Source: Pegea sp. RAD2-039 (lineage: Eukaryota; Chordata; Thaliacea; Salpida; Salpidae). From it: 64,000 nt of DNA. Within the stretch, counting starts at the first letter, position 1. Each line of letters opens with the position of its first letter. A model generated the notes under the pieces. It was given only the letters and a program-made list of their open reading frames with translations. It did no database searches and was not told where the DNA came from. Both the position numbers and the translations under genes were made by a program. The stretch is from positions 62,001-126,000 of the forward strand of contig JAQGEQ010000195.1 in assembly GCA_034620365.1 (NCBI GenBank), read 5' to 3'. Positions 26,701 to 35,233 of the stretch are shown here, piece by piece.

Positions 26701-29700
26701 TGATAAGCCCACGGCAAATCGTACCCGCTGTGATTGTCAATCAAAATTAAGATGAAGATCATGATGAAGATACTTCGAGTCAGTGGATGTGCTCCTTGAA
26801 TCTAATGATGGCATTCATAAGGATGCTGTTGATGACGTTATTAAGATTACTTTGAGACCAAAGTTGGCAGAAAGGACCAAGGCTAATCTGTCGACTAGAT
26901 GAAGACGATTTGTGACTTTGACATTGATGATTTGATGGGTGTGGTGGGTCTTGTGGAAGTTTCTGTAGATTCTAAAATGATTTTTAACTTCTAAATTAAA
27001 AAGACTAACCTGTACAGAAATGGGATCTTATGAAAGGAGTAATGCTGGATGCAAAAAAGTAGATCGTAGATGAAGAGCGCGATCAAAAGATGTCTGATGA
27101 TGTCATGAAGAAATGGAGGATCTTCAGGGAGAGCTCGAGTTGTCTGTATATAGCGATGATGACGTTATTGATGATGATTGATCATCTTCACCTGAATCCA
27201 ATTTTGCTGTTTACTGATGATTACGTCATCACTAACGCCTGCGTACTTTTTCACATGAAACGTATCAAGACACATTAGAGGAAGACAATATTCAAGAGAT
27301 TCTTGAAGAAGTTGAAAGATTGAAAAGCTCTCAAACCGATCTCCTGCATCTTTGCTGATTCTATCAAATTGATCTTTTAAAATCACTCTACTTAAATCAA
27401 ATCTTACTGATATTTATGGAAGACTTTGAAGTGGTCCAGCAGCTTATAAGGTAGCATCGCAGGGAAAGACCAAAGAACCACAAAAAAGGTCTCATTGTAA
27501 ACAGTCTGATACCACCATTGAGTTTTTAGCCATCTCCACGTTAAGTTAATCAGGTTTTGGAGATCTTCTGAATTTCTCCAACACAATAACATCAAAGACA
27601 GAACTGTTAAGCGACCAACAAGAGTCAGACTAGAATCTTCATCACTAATCTTGTTTACTGACTTCTTCTTCATCATATGATCATAATTAGCATTCACAGA
27701 TCTGAGATTAGTCTAAATATTTTGTTGAAGTAAAAGTTGTTTAGTTCTTAGTAAATATTCTTATTATCAAATTTTTTTTACTGTTTATAAAGTTTTTTTT
27801 TAAGTTACAAAAAATACTGATAAAATCAAAGATCAAATTGAAGAAGATGAACATTTTTTCTATTCTTTCCTGATTAAAGGTTAACCTTTCAAAATTTCAG
27901 CAAGTACCTCATCATGTTATTCAGCTCAGTTATAAATGATAAAAAATCAGAGTTCTCGAAATCAGTGACAAGTCAAAACAAACCAACAGCAATTTCTCAA
28001 AACCATCATCAAGCTAACTAAACTCCCAAATAAACAAATAACCTGAAATACCTGATGACGAACTCAACATTTGACTCAGCATTATAGATTGTTTTAAAAA
28101 GCAATCAAAACTTTAAAGATTTTTTACTAAGAAAGCTTTCTGATTAAAATCATTCGATTTTTTAGAACTTTGCAATTAATTGTTGAAGCACGCGATAAAG
28201 CGAATATGACGTCATTAGCAAAAGTATTGATTCATGTAAGAAAAAAAAGCAAATTGGTCACTGTAGTTCTCGATGTACCTCCTTATATGGTGATGGAAAA
28301 ACACAATAAATTAACAAGAATTTTAGGTAAGACCTTCAACTAGAAAACAACTCTGTCGAAATCTCATAAAATCTACAAACTATAATTTCTAGAAGTTAAA
28401 CTCAAACTTTACTGAAATGTTAAAATTAAAATGAATTTTTTTCCTTCCTTTTCTATTCTTCATCAATTATTAAAACTTTTTTTCTTCGGTTTACTTAACA
28501 ACAAAAGTTTAAAATGAATTTATAAGAGTCTTGATGATAAAGACTTGTTTATTGATAAAAAATATTTTCTTATTCTCAACTTAAAGATAAAAATGACAAA
28601 TCTCAAATTATGATGTTAACGACAAATTAAACTAATTTGAAACTTTTTATCCGCAGGTGATGTCACAAAATCTATCGTCACTATCGAAACTATCCAGTCA
28701 CATCACGAGAAGAAGTTACGAGAAGCTGACACAACACGCAGTGACGTCACATTTCGCGTCTTTGATTTAGGCGAAAGTCAAAAAGAAATTGAAAAACGAA
28801 TAATCGTCCAATCAAAACGCTTCAGAAAAGAATTTCAAGGCTTGACTATGAAGGTTTGAAAATTGAAATTATTCAAGATATTAATTTTCTATTAATCATC
28901 AGCTTCCATCGAAACTTATAGTCGATAATAGTGACGTCACCATCTTGCAGTTAGTTGTCATCTTTTTGTCACTTATCATCGTTGTGGTTGTCGTGACAAC
29001 AACATTTTTGCTGATTAGAATGAAACAAACGTAAGTTTCTATATAATGCTTGATTCTATTAACATTTTCAGTTTTGATTAAATCTTATTCAAACATTTCT
29101 TTATTTATTTTCAATGGTTTTTAATTGATTTATATATGAAATTACTTTGTCTCTTAAAGTCAAGCATTTTTGTAATAACAATTACTAAAATAAAACTTTA
29201 ATTTTTCGTACTGACAACTTTCACTTCGTTTGTTGCTGAACCTAAAGTTGTTTCAGAACTCTTATATAAGAATGAAGTATTCATTCAATGCTTATATAAT
29301 AATTTTTTGTGAGTTTAAGTATAAGTTTTATTCAGATTTCTTCGTCCAATTCAAATACTTTACATTAAAAGATTTTTAATTTGAAGTAGTTACTACAAAA
29401 CGAGACAATATTATTCGAAAAATTTTAAAACTAGAGATATTTCCAGAACTTTTCATCAGAAGCAAATTTCTTTAAAAACTTCATAAAGATAATTTATTGA
29501 TTCAAAAAGTATTTCTAGATTTTTTCAAATCTACTTGCCTGGTTTTCTGCACAATACATAAGAGGAATTTAGTAAATATCTCAACATTTCATTTACTTTT
29601 TTGTGACTTGGAAACCCTTTCTATGAGTCCTTCAGAAATGTTGAAAAGTTATTAAGCCATAAAAAGACATTTTTCTATTTTTTGTTATGATTATTAAAGT

Positions 29701-31862
29701 GAATTAATAAATTGTTTATTTAAAGTTATATAAAAATCTACAATCTGCAGAAATTCTACATTTTTCTTGTGGTTTGCAAGTTTGTAAAAGAATACGTTTT
29801 CATTGTGTCATGTCTTATGATTTATTTAAAATATTGCTTTTAAAATGTTAAAACAAATTTGAACAGAAAAATGGACAAAATTAAGCCATGGTTTTATTTT
29901 TAAATAGTTCTTTTTTTATTTAAGATGTTTCTGCTTTTATGTGACTTACTTTTAATGTCTATAATGAGAAGTTTAAAAGATAAATCCATATCTAAAATTA
30001 AATAAAAAAAATCAAGCATTTTTATTTAATTCTAAAAATAATTTTAGTTCCTAGATAATATACTACTTAAAAAATTGTAGCTATAACCTAGTTGTTAAAC
30101 TTATGTCAAATATAAGGTAAGAATTAATAATTTTTCTTCTATTTCTACTAATATTGACTTATGATATTTTTGTTATGCTAAAAAATTCCTTACATTAATT
30201 AATTTAATTTGTTGCAGTTATATTCGGAAAATTCAAGATTTGTATTCAAAACAACAAAATTTTGATGATCAAAATAAAAGTATTATCGAATGTAAAGAAA
30301 GCATAAGAAGAAAAAAGTAGGAATGATTTCTATAAGATTTTGAATTTGGAAGTTTTGAAGACAAGCTTTTAATTTTTTTCAAAATAAAATCTCATGTAAA
30401 GTTAATATTAAAACAAACTTTTTAACAATTACTCTAATTTGTTTTTTACTAGAAATATTCATTTTTGTTGAAATTGGTGTTTGTTGTTTGTTTGAATTTT
30501 GTCCAAAACATATTTTAAATATCACTTTCAAATTATAATTAAAAATAATTTGTTTTATTAGGAGTTCTCCTCTGCTACAAGTGAGTGAAGTAAGCTCTTT
30601 AAACAGGTCAGTTAAATCTTAAAGACAAATTTAAGAGAAACTCAAAAACTAAATTAAATAATTTTATTTAATTTAAAAAGTTCAAGAAAGCTAGTATTAA
30701 ATTATTATTACTAAATTAATGAAAATATAATGTTAATAAAAGTGTTGATATTCTTAATATTTGAAGCAAATGTAGATCAAGATTTAATTTAAAAATCTTA
30801 ATTGAAAATAGTAGGATTATGAAATTATTACTCTGATAGAATTATTTTGTAAATTAGTTTTTGTAAATTTTACAACGGTTAAAAGTATTTTGGAAATTTT
30901 GTGAATTTACATAATGAAATTTTTTGTTATATCATCAAATAAAACCGTTACAGAAGGACTCCAGTTTCAGCTGAACTGAATTTATGTGCAGGATCAAAAT
31001 TTAAAATTTCTCAAAGTTTTACAGCAGTTGTGAGTTATTCTAAAAAGTTATTGGTGGCTAAATAAAGACAAAACAAACTTAGCAAATAAGATGGTATTTA
31101 AAATAAAGTCTTTTAAATAATTCTGCATAGTTGGAAATTTTTTCAAAATAAATATTTTTTTGGTATTATTTACTGATAGGCATTTTTGAAGTATTCAAAT
31201 TAAAAATAGTTTATAAAAAACAAAAATGCCACCAGTGAGGTTTGAACTCACGACCCCTGGTTTACGAGACCAGTGCTCTACCACTGAGCTATAGCGGCAC
31301 ATCGGCATTTTAATAACATTTATTCAATTTTAGAGGGAACTGTACGTTAAAATTTTTTTTATTTAACATAAACGTCATCGTACTATTTCAAAAACAACAC
31401 TAAGCCATTTTTTGCTAGTTCATCTCTTCTAATAGAGCTTGTAACAAATATTAGAAGGAAAACTTCTTCATAGATTAAAATGATAAAAATAACTTAAATA
31501 ATTTCATTTTGTAATATAATTGAAGTGAGTATTAGGACCAGTGAACAATTGTATCAACTTGCAGAACCCTCCTGTACTAGCAAGTACTTTGCTATGGTCA
31601 CCAACATCACCAATGAAGACGTTTAAAAATGAAGAACCCCAACAACAAAAGGTTTGTGACGTCATCACCATGACGTGTTTCAACAGCTAAAGTTCAGATC
31701 TATAACTGTTATCTACAGGAAGTTGCAGCTGAGAAGTCACGTGACTTGAGGATAACTAGTAACTACCCGTGTGGAATCTCTTTACATGCTACAGGGACAC
31801 CTGACAGTCCTCTAAACTCTTCTAATGATTGCCTCTCTTCTCAAGAAGATTTTACTCCTTAA
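11762..31862 (+). CDS. CDH23-like: CDH23-like cadherin, 43 exons, about 2,389 aa
   Basis: Exons: 11762/11792-11909, 12741-12916, 12965-13195, 13702-13829, 16103-16214, 16446-16818, 17080-17240, 17452-17581, 17942-18107, 18177-18339, 18388-18499, 18662-18816, 18865-18970, 19023-19153, 19204-19378, 19425-19573, 19626-19985, 20037-20240, 20285-20410, 20456-20563, 20612-20741, 20792-21076, 21126-21310, 21381-21623, 21674-21790, 24122-24347, 24394-24600, 24641-24768, 24818-24937, 24985-25162, 25215-25432, 25479-25624, 25683-26012, 26063-26249, 26298-26446, 28166-28326, 28657-28853, 28903-29030, 30218-30316, 30562-30606, 30954-31029, 31565-31651, 31719-31862. From the second ATG they sum to 7,170 nt, an exact codon multiple. 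The product has a signal peptide (ILSIILCFYAVSTNA), 19 cadherin repeats separated by DxNDN-type linkers, a membrane-adjacent domain without calcium motifs (28.2-28.85 kb), a TM helix (LQLVVIFLSLIIVVVVVTTT) and a tail of about 150 aa. Identification as CDH23 rests on EC1 (PPYF…ENRPLTFGI…FTVEPTSGVVKLRKP), the EC2-EC3 linker DVQDTPPIFQNLPY, EC4 ITELTPTG-like wording and the last repeat plus membrane-adjacent domain; all resemble known CDH23. Vertebrate CDH23 has 27 repeats, so this one is shorter. In vertebrates CDH23 is the upper tip-link protein of mechanosensory hair bundles; the same role here is inference. The first 30 nt (ATG 11762) are an alternative in-frame start. Confidence 0.85.
14339..15667 (-). 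CDS. Antisense nested gene, acidic Ser/Glu/Lys-rich unknown protein (partial model)
   Basis: Four exons on the minus strand fit together inside the cadherin intron 13830-16102: 15667-15596, 15166-15029, 14850-14591 and 14537-14339, with phases 1/1/0/1 consistent at each junction and a 53-nt intron between the last two. The likely start is the ATG in NMSSQYLRVMFSDFSDS of the first exon. The protein continues ESSDEEEPDTCEILKSLDIF, then a hydrophilic region with TTKDTLKDLLSDEELASS and several Lys/Glu runs, then KYSHLQAVSKIAKKLFKF. No signal peptide, TM segment or known domain is visible; it looks like an intracellular, largely disordered protein. A donor at 14338 shows that it continues; the 3' end was not resolved (a GATTTATTG… segment near 14245 is a weak candidate). 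Opposite orientation to its host suggests independent transcription. Confidence 0.55.
15668..16102. other. Remainder of cadherin intron 4
   Basis: AT-rich. It should hold the 5' untranslated region or promoter of the antisense nested gene. A minus-strand open stretch of about 43 codons starting near 16038 is AT-driven and not supported. Confidence 0.4.
21791..22476. other. Cadherin intron 25, region upstream of the LRR gene
   Basis: AT-rich, no exons seen. A TGACGTCA at about 22455, just upstream of the LRR reading frame, may be part of its promoter. Confidence 0.4.
22477..23634 (+). CDS. Intronless leucine-rich-repeat type I membrane protein, nested in cadherin intron
   Basis: A single uninterrupted reading frame of 385 codons; the more likely start is the internal ATG at 22564, which puts a classic signal peptide (MIFFILLLFSSSIASS) at the N terminus. 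It is followed by a Cys-rich N-flank (three Cys), about six LRR units (for example LSLRSNQLQSL, LITLDISYNRI, SLDLNHNQLTDI, SLNLSFNRVSVI, LRLLDVSSNPI), a C-flank with Cys pairs (ISCSLSSWGRSC … SSC), a TM helix (FFYFLIVLGALTILVLIVRIV) and a strongly basic cytoplasmic tail of about 90 aa. It is in the same orientation as the cadherin and occupies the 2.3-kb intron 21791-24121. Overall plan is that of small LRR adhesion/receptor proteins; no specific family recognised. Absence of introns in an intron-rich neighbourhood suggests a retrotransposed origin or a fused-exon gene (inference). Confidence 0.8.
   Translation: MNKINLNLFIFNIYLKGVTELLKLASIISMIFFILLLFSSSIASSSKHKGCNKINSSYICSSLHLTYCKWPISASGINFIDFSNNHIKEAKLEMMLETQKLSLRSNQLQSLSTSILRHLPLLITLDISYNRIHTLSTDPQLVHNSIQSLDLNHNQLTDIGNWTQLLRLQSLNLSFNRVSVISFNTLPAYLRLLDVSSNPISTITSSDEDIELTLNIWSIDDFEKSSFIYNVSQIWFKNEKFNISCSLSSWGRSCFKKFFLNQIINILSPSSCSVKNGDAFFYFLIVLGALTILVLIVRIVEQIEVRVRKRRIQSVRRTSQNLQESVSLHRPSSLRKVKRKSKALPKRVKIWMRARSEMDLFFLELNEKKHTEDDWVITRSISSPI
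23735..23925 (+). repeat. Degenerate short tandem repeat (CTGATCTTCAGCTAGTCTT-like)
   Basis: About nine imperfect units of roughly 19-22 nt built from 'gatcttcagctagtctt' variants follow one another just downstream of the LRR gene. The units differ by substitutions and small indels. Confidence 0.55.
26516..27697 (-). CDS. CH25H-like: Cholesterol 25-hydroxylase-like di-iron membrane oxygenase, six exons
   Basis: Minus-strand exons 27697-27408, 27354-27192, 27143-27010, 26962-26851, 26801-26632 and 26582-26516 join in phase to 936 nt, i.e. 311 aa. All five introns are 47-53 nt. It belongs to the sterol desaturase/fatty-acid hydroxylase superfamily: histidine boxes are HYSFH (residues 185-189), HKTHH (199-203) and HHDHH (281-285). 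Three further signatures match CH25H: HKIPFLYRNFHKTHH, AHPLT followed by DNHSGYDLPWAYHRLAPLG, and FTYMDRILE near the C terminus. Hydrophobic stretches before and between the boxes fit ER membrane spans. The expected reaction is O2-dependent hydroxylation of a sterol or lipid side chain; substrate is unproven. The gene lies antisense in cadherin intron 26447-28165. Vertebrate CH25H is intronless, so the intron-rich structure is notable. The start ATG (27697) is the first in the open frame; an acidic/basic N-terminal extension of about 30 aa precedes the conserved part. Confidence 0.85.
27698..28165. other. Cadherin intron 35, upstream of the CH25H-like gene
   Basis: AT-rich, no exon seen. It presumably holds the 5' flank and promoter of the antisense CH25H-like gene. 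Confidence 0.4.
29031..30217. other. Cadherin intron 38 (1.2 kb)
   Basis: AT-rich intron separating the TM exon from the first tail exon. I see no additional exon, repeat or RNA gene. Confidence 0.5.
31227..31298 (-). tRNA. tRNA-Thr (anticodon CGT)
   Basis: The reverse complement folds as a 72-nt cloverleaf: acceptor GCCGCTA pairs with TGGTGGC (with G-U pairs) plus discriminator A; D arm GCTC/GAGC; anticodon stem CTGGT/ACCAG with loop CTCGTAA giving anticodon CGT; T arm with GTTCAAA loop. A and B boxes (TAGCTCAGTGGTAG; GTTCAAAC) are intact and a T-run on the minus strand just below 31227 is a Pol III terminator. No intron, no encoded CCA. It lies antisense in the cadherin intron 31030-31564. 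Confidence 0.93.
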
Positions 31863-32113
31863 AAGATCTTTTTTTAGTTTTCTGTTAAAATTATCCTTCT
31901 CGAAAATCATCAACTGATGACGTCATATCAATTGAGAGTTAACCACGTGACATTAAAATGATTCATCGTTCATCTTAGAGCATCTTGAAATCTCATCTAA
32001 TCGACAAATATAGTTCTGACGTTTCTCTTTATTTTTTTGATAAATTTTTTGTTTGTTTTTCTAATTTTTGTAAAATTTTTAACTTTTTTTCAACCAAATT
32101 TTTTTGTTTTGTC

Positions 32114-32119
32114 AATAAA
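32114..32119 (+). promoter_or_regulatory. Possible polyadenylation signal of the cadherin gene
   Basis: AATAAA about 250 nt after the cadherin stop codon, followed by a T-rich stretch, and upstream of the convergent gene's stop at 32224. Confidence 0.4.
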
Positions 32120-32223
32120 TTGTAAATATTTCAACTTTTTTATTTTCCGAAATGTAAAAATATTGCAAGCAGAAAAAGCGCCAAATTAGTGATAATGACG
32201 TCATCAGAGCTTTCAGAAGCTGT

Positions 32224-35200
32224 TTATGCAAGATCGCCCTCTATTGGCAGCTTAACAACAATTGTCGACTTCTTTGATGACGTCACATCCGGTTTACGTG
32301 ACGCAGAAATAATTGAAGATTGATTACAAAGTTTGAAGGAAGGATTAAGATGCATTAAAGGAGAAGCTTGATGAAGAATCAGCTGTGGATCGAGAAGCAC
32401 AGGAGGAGCGCTTTGAACAACGCGATTGTGACGTAGGGCTCCTTGTACATGCTTCTGATGACGTAGATGAATGTTGCGACCTTGTAGTGATAGCCAGGGT
32501 GCGTTTAATTGACGGAGGTAGCTCAGTGAAGGACTTTGATGAGGAGATGAAGTAATATCCGCGACATCTCGCGTTATTTCAGTCTTCTCTTTTACAACGT
32601 GATTAGAGTAATCTTTTAATTTCTGAAAAATAGAAGTTTAAATCTCGATGCTGCTACCTAGCGGAATATTAAAACATCTAAACGTCGGTTTGATAATCAC
32701 AACTTTGGTAATTATCGAGTTGAAATTGACATTTGATTCAGCTTTAAAGATTTTTAAAGTTTTTAAAACAAAAAATCACAAAATGTGTCTCTAGAAAGAC
32801 CAAAAGGTTAATGACCAACTTCAATAAGTTTGTAACTTGCATTGTTGAAGTTTAAAGCTTCTTAAAAATCTTTAAAAGTTTGACTAATTTGTTAAGCTGT
32901 AAGCAATCTCACTACAAAGAGACAATTGCAAATAAGCTGATCTTCAAAGGAAATTTCTTTCAAGATTATCTGAACTGAAAAATCTAATCTAAACCAAACA
33001 CAGGTAGCTATGTTTAAACAAACATTTAAACATCTACAGAAAACCAAATTGATTTATTATGGATAAAAATGGTCTAAAAATTTACAGATGTATATAAAAA
33101 TTAAGTCTCCTTCTTGTGGTAATTTAATAATTTTAATCTTCTTGTAATTTATTTATCTTTTTGTATTCTATAAAAGATAATTAGTAGAGATTAAAATGTT
33201 TTGCTAAAAACTTTATGTTAATCGTGACATATTGATCAAACTAAAGCTTCGAAACAAAACTAGTTTTTGTATAAAAGTAAATCATTTCTAGTTGTTGTAC
33301 CAACAAAACAAATTAATTTCTTTGTTAAGTCATGTGCTAGTAATAAAATCATTTTATTTAGATAGTTACCCGTTTCATAGAATTTGTTGAAATTTGTGAA
33401 ATGGCTGAACTCTCTAAAGAACTGAATTTTAAATTGTCATTTGTTGAAACATAAGAGTTTGTAGCATCAGGTAATCTAAAAAAATCAAATTAAAGTTATA
33501 AAATTTCAAACGATTCAAATAAAAATCAATCAATTAACTTGAAATTGTATTTTGTAATATTTGATCTGATTGTTTCAAATTTACGTGATATTATTAATAG
33601 CATCTTCTATGTCTTGACCAGATAGCCTTGAGCTTCGCATCACACGTAAGAAATATCTGATTGATGTTGAGTCCATTTTGTGCCTAGGACAACAACAGCT
33701 ATTTTAAATACATAAAAGATTGAAGATTGATTGATGAGCTCAAAAATTAAAAGTAAAGAATTAAAAAACATGTCTTGAACATTTTTAGATTAGTATTTGG
33801 TGATAATAAGGCTTCAAATGAATTAAATTTGAAAAACATTTTCTTGATGATTATGATAAATGAAAAACATCGAAATGAAAATTTTAATTTCCGTTTTTCT
33901 GTAAATATTTACCTATACCTCTGCAGTGTTCTTTTTTTCTATATTATTCTTTGTTAAACTGGGATACTTAACATCTTTTCATTATCTTTCCGCAATCATC
34001 TTGTTTTCTACTCAATATAATAATGATAAGGGTCTGCTTCATTCGAGAACTACTGTTGCTCGCTATAAGAGCTACAAAACTTGTCATTTGCAGCCAGGCG
34101 TTGAAAAAAAAATAAATAAATGTCAACATGAAGATAGATATTAAGGACCTTCTGACAAACATTTATCGCATAATTTACTTTGCTTCAAAATTAAGTGGAA
34201 CAATTTGGCTTTTCTTGGTTTAATATCTTTTTTATGTTTTTTATTGAAAATTAAATTATTTTATTTCTTGTTTAATTTATCAGATGGAATTTCCAAGTAG
34301 GCAAAACCAATAAAGTAAATTTTTTGGAATTAGGATAACCAACTGACTTTCTCCAAAAAAAAATTAATGTTTGAGTCAATAAAAACTTGTTGAAAGCTTA
34401 AAGAATATATAAATTTCGAAATTAAGGTTTGAAGAAAATTTAAAATTATAAAAACGTTTAAACTTTTTTAATTAGTAGCTTCCTGAACTTCCATCTACAT
34501 TAGTCTAAATTATTTTCATCTCTTTGAACTTTTACATGACTCCAATTTTCCAGGAAAGATTAGACTTTAATCAAGGAGCCCTTATTTAAAAAACTACTCA
34601 TTTGTTATTAGCAGAGCTTTCGATTAGATAAGCGTGTAACCAGTAGTAGTTTCTTGTGATGGTTGATTGCTTTCAAGACTTTGATGGTTCTTTTCAATCT
34701 CTAAAACTTTCGTTCTTGCAGCTTCTTATTTTAAGCAGCTTGAACTGTCAGCTTATTTATCTTCTTAAAGTTTTTTCCAGTAAAGTTCTAACATCAGACG
34801 CTCAACCTAATTAACTTTCATGTTTTTAACTAAAAATTTATGTCATTATAAAGCTTATTTAAATTTAATTACAAGTTTATATTTTTATCCTAATTTCATT
34901 GAAAAGTCAAATTTTTGATTAAAAAACTGTTTGATCTTTTTATCATTTTGTAAAAGTTCAATTATTTTTTAGAGCTTATCTTGCATTGCTACTGTGAAGC
35001 AATTACAAATTTTTATTTTAAATTAAATTATTTTAGAAAAAAATGAATTTTAAGTATTCTATTTACCTTCTACTGAAATTAACTTTGGAAGCTAGATTTG
35101 ATTTTTGCTGTGGCCGACTTTCTTCATCAGATGATGACACCTGGTGTTTCAAGAAAGCATCTTTATGCTCGTTGTATGTCTTGGAGAGGAACCTTATTTT

Positions 35201-35233
35201 TTCCTTGCAACCAGTTTCACTTGACTGAGACAT
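32224..35233 (-). CDS. Four-exon gene for a 256-aa protein of unknown function
   Basis: Minus-strand exons 35233-35067, 33683-33585, 33475-33370 and 32622-32224 join in phases 2, 2 and 0 to 771 nt (256 aa plus stop). Start is the ATG in MSQSSETGCKEKIRF. The sequence runs through LSKTYNEHKDAFLKHQ, SSSDEES, FSRRHKMDSTSIRYFLRVM, QDIEDAINNIT, a Ser/Asn-rich part and a last exon of 132 codons containing HVVKEKTEITRDVADITSS, a His/Gln/Leu-rich stretch and the end IVVKLPIEGDLA. No signal peptide, TM or recognised domain; the composition is basic and suggests a nuclear or cytoplasmic protein. It converges with the cadherin gene; only about 360 nt separate the two stop codons. The opposite strand of the last exon is also largely open (32197-32555), which makes naive ORF calls misleading here. 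The in-phase exon chain is the reason for choosing the minus strand. Confidence 0.65.

Larger units (their letters stand above)
18842..32287. repeat. Dense field of the palindrome TGACGTCA
   Basis: By eye about 46 exact copies lie in this 13.4-kb interval, against none found in the preceding 18.8 kb and about eight in the following 31.7 kb. Examples: 18842, 19411, 20153, 20168, 21100, 21316, 24604, 24783, 25445, 25591, 25611, 25932, 26259, 28207, 28931, 31919, 32279. Many are embedded in longer near-palindromes such as TGATGACGTCATCA (19409, 24780). The 8-mer is the consensus CRE (ATF/CREB) site. Copies lie in exons, in short introns and in flanks; a function is not shown by sequence. Confidence 0.9.

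Noticed and set aside
27090..27278. Plus-strand ORF MSDDVMKKWRIFRESSS…
   Set aside because: It is the antisense shadow of CH25H-like exons 2 and 3; the minus strand has the histidine boxes and phase-consistent splicing.
18842..32287. CRISPR-like array or classical satellite as explanation of the TGACGTCA field
   Set aside because: Spacing is irregular, there are no conserved spacers or longer repeat units, and copies lie within exons of a real gene.
32352..32555. Plus-strand frame DALKEKLDEESAVDREAQEE…
   Set aside because: Open and coding-like, but the minus strand gives a four-exon gene with an ATG and exact codon total; kept only as a finding.
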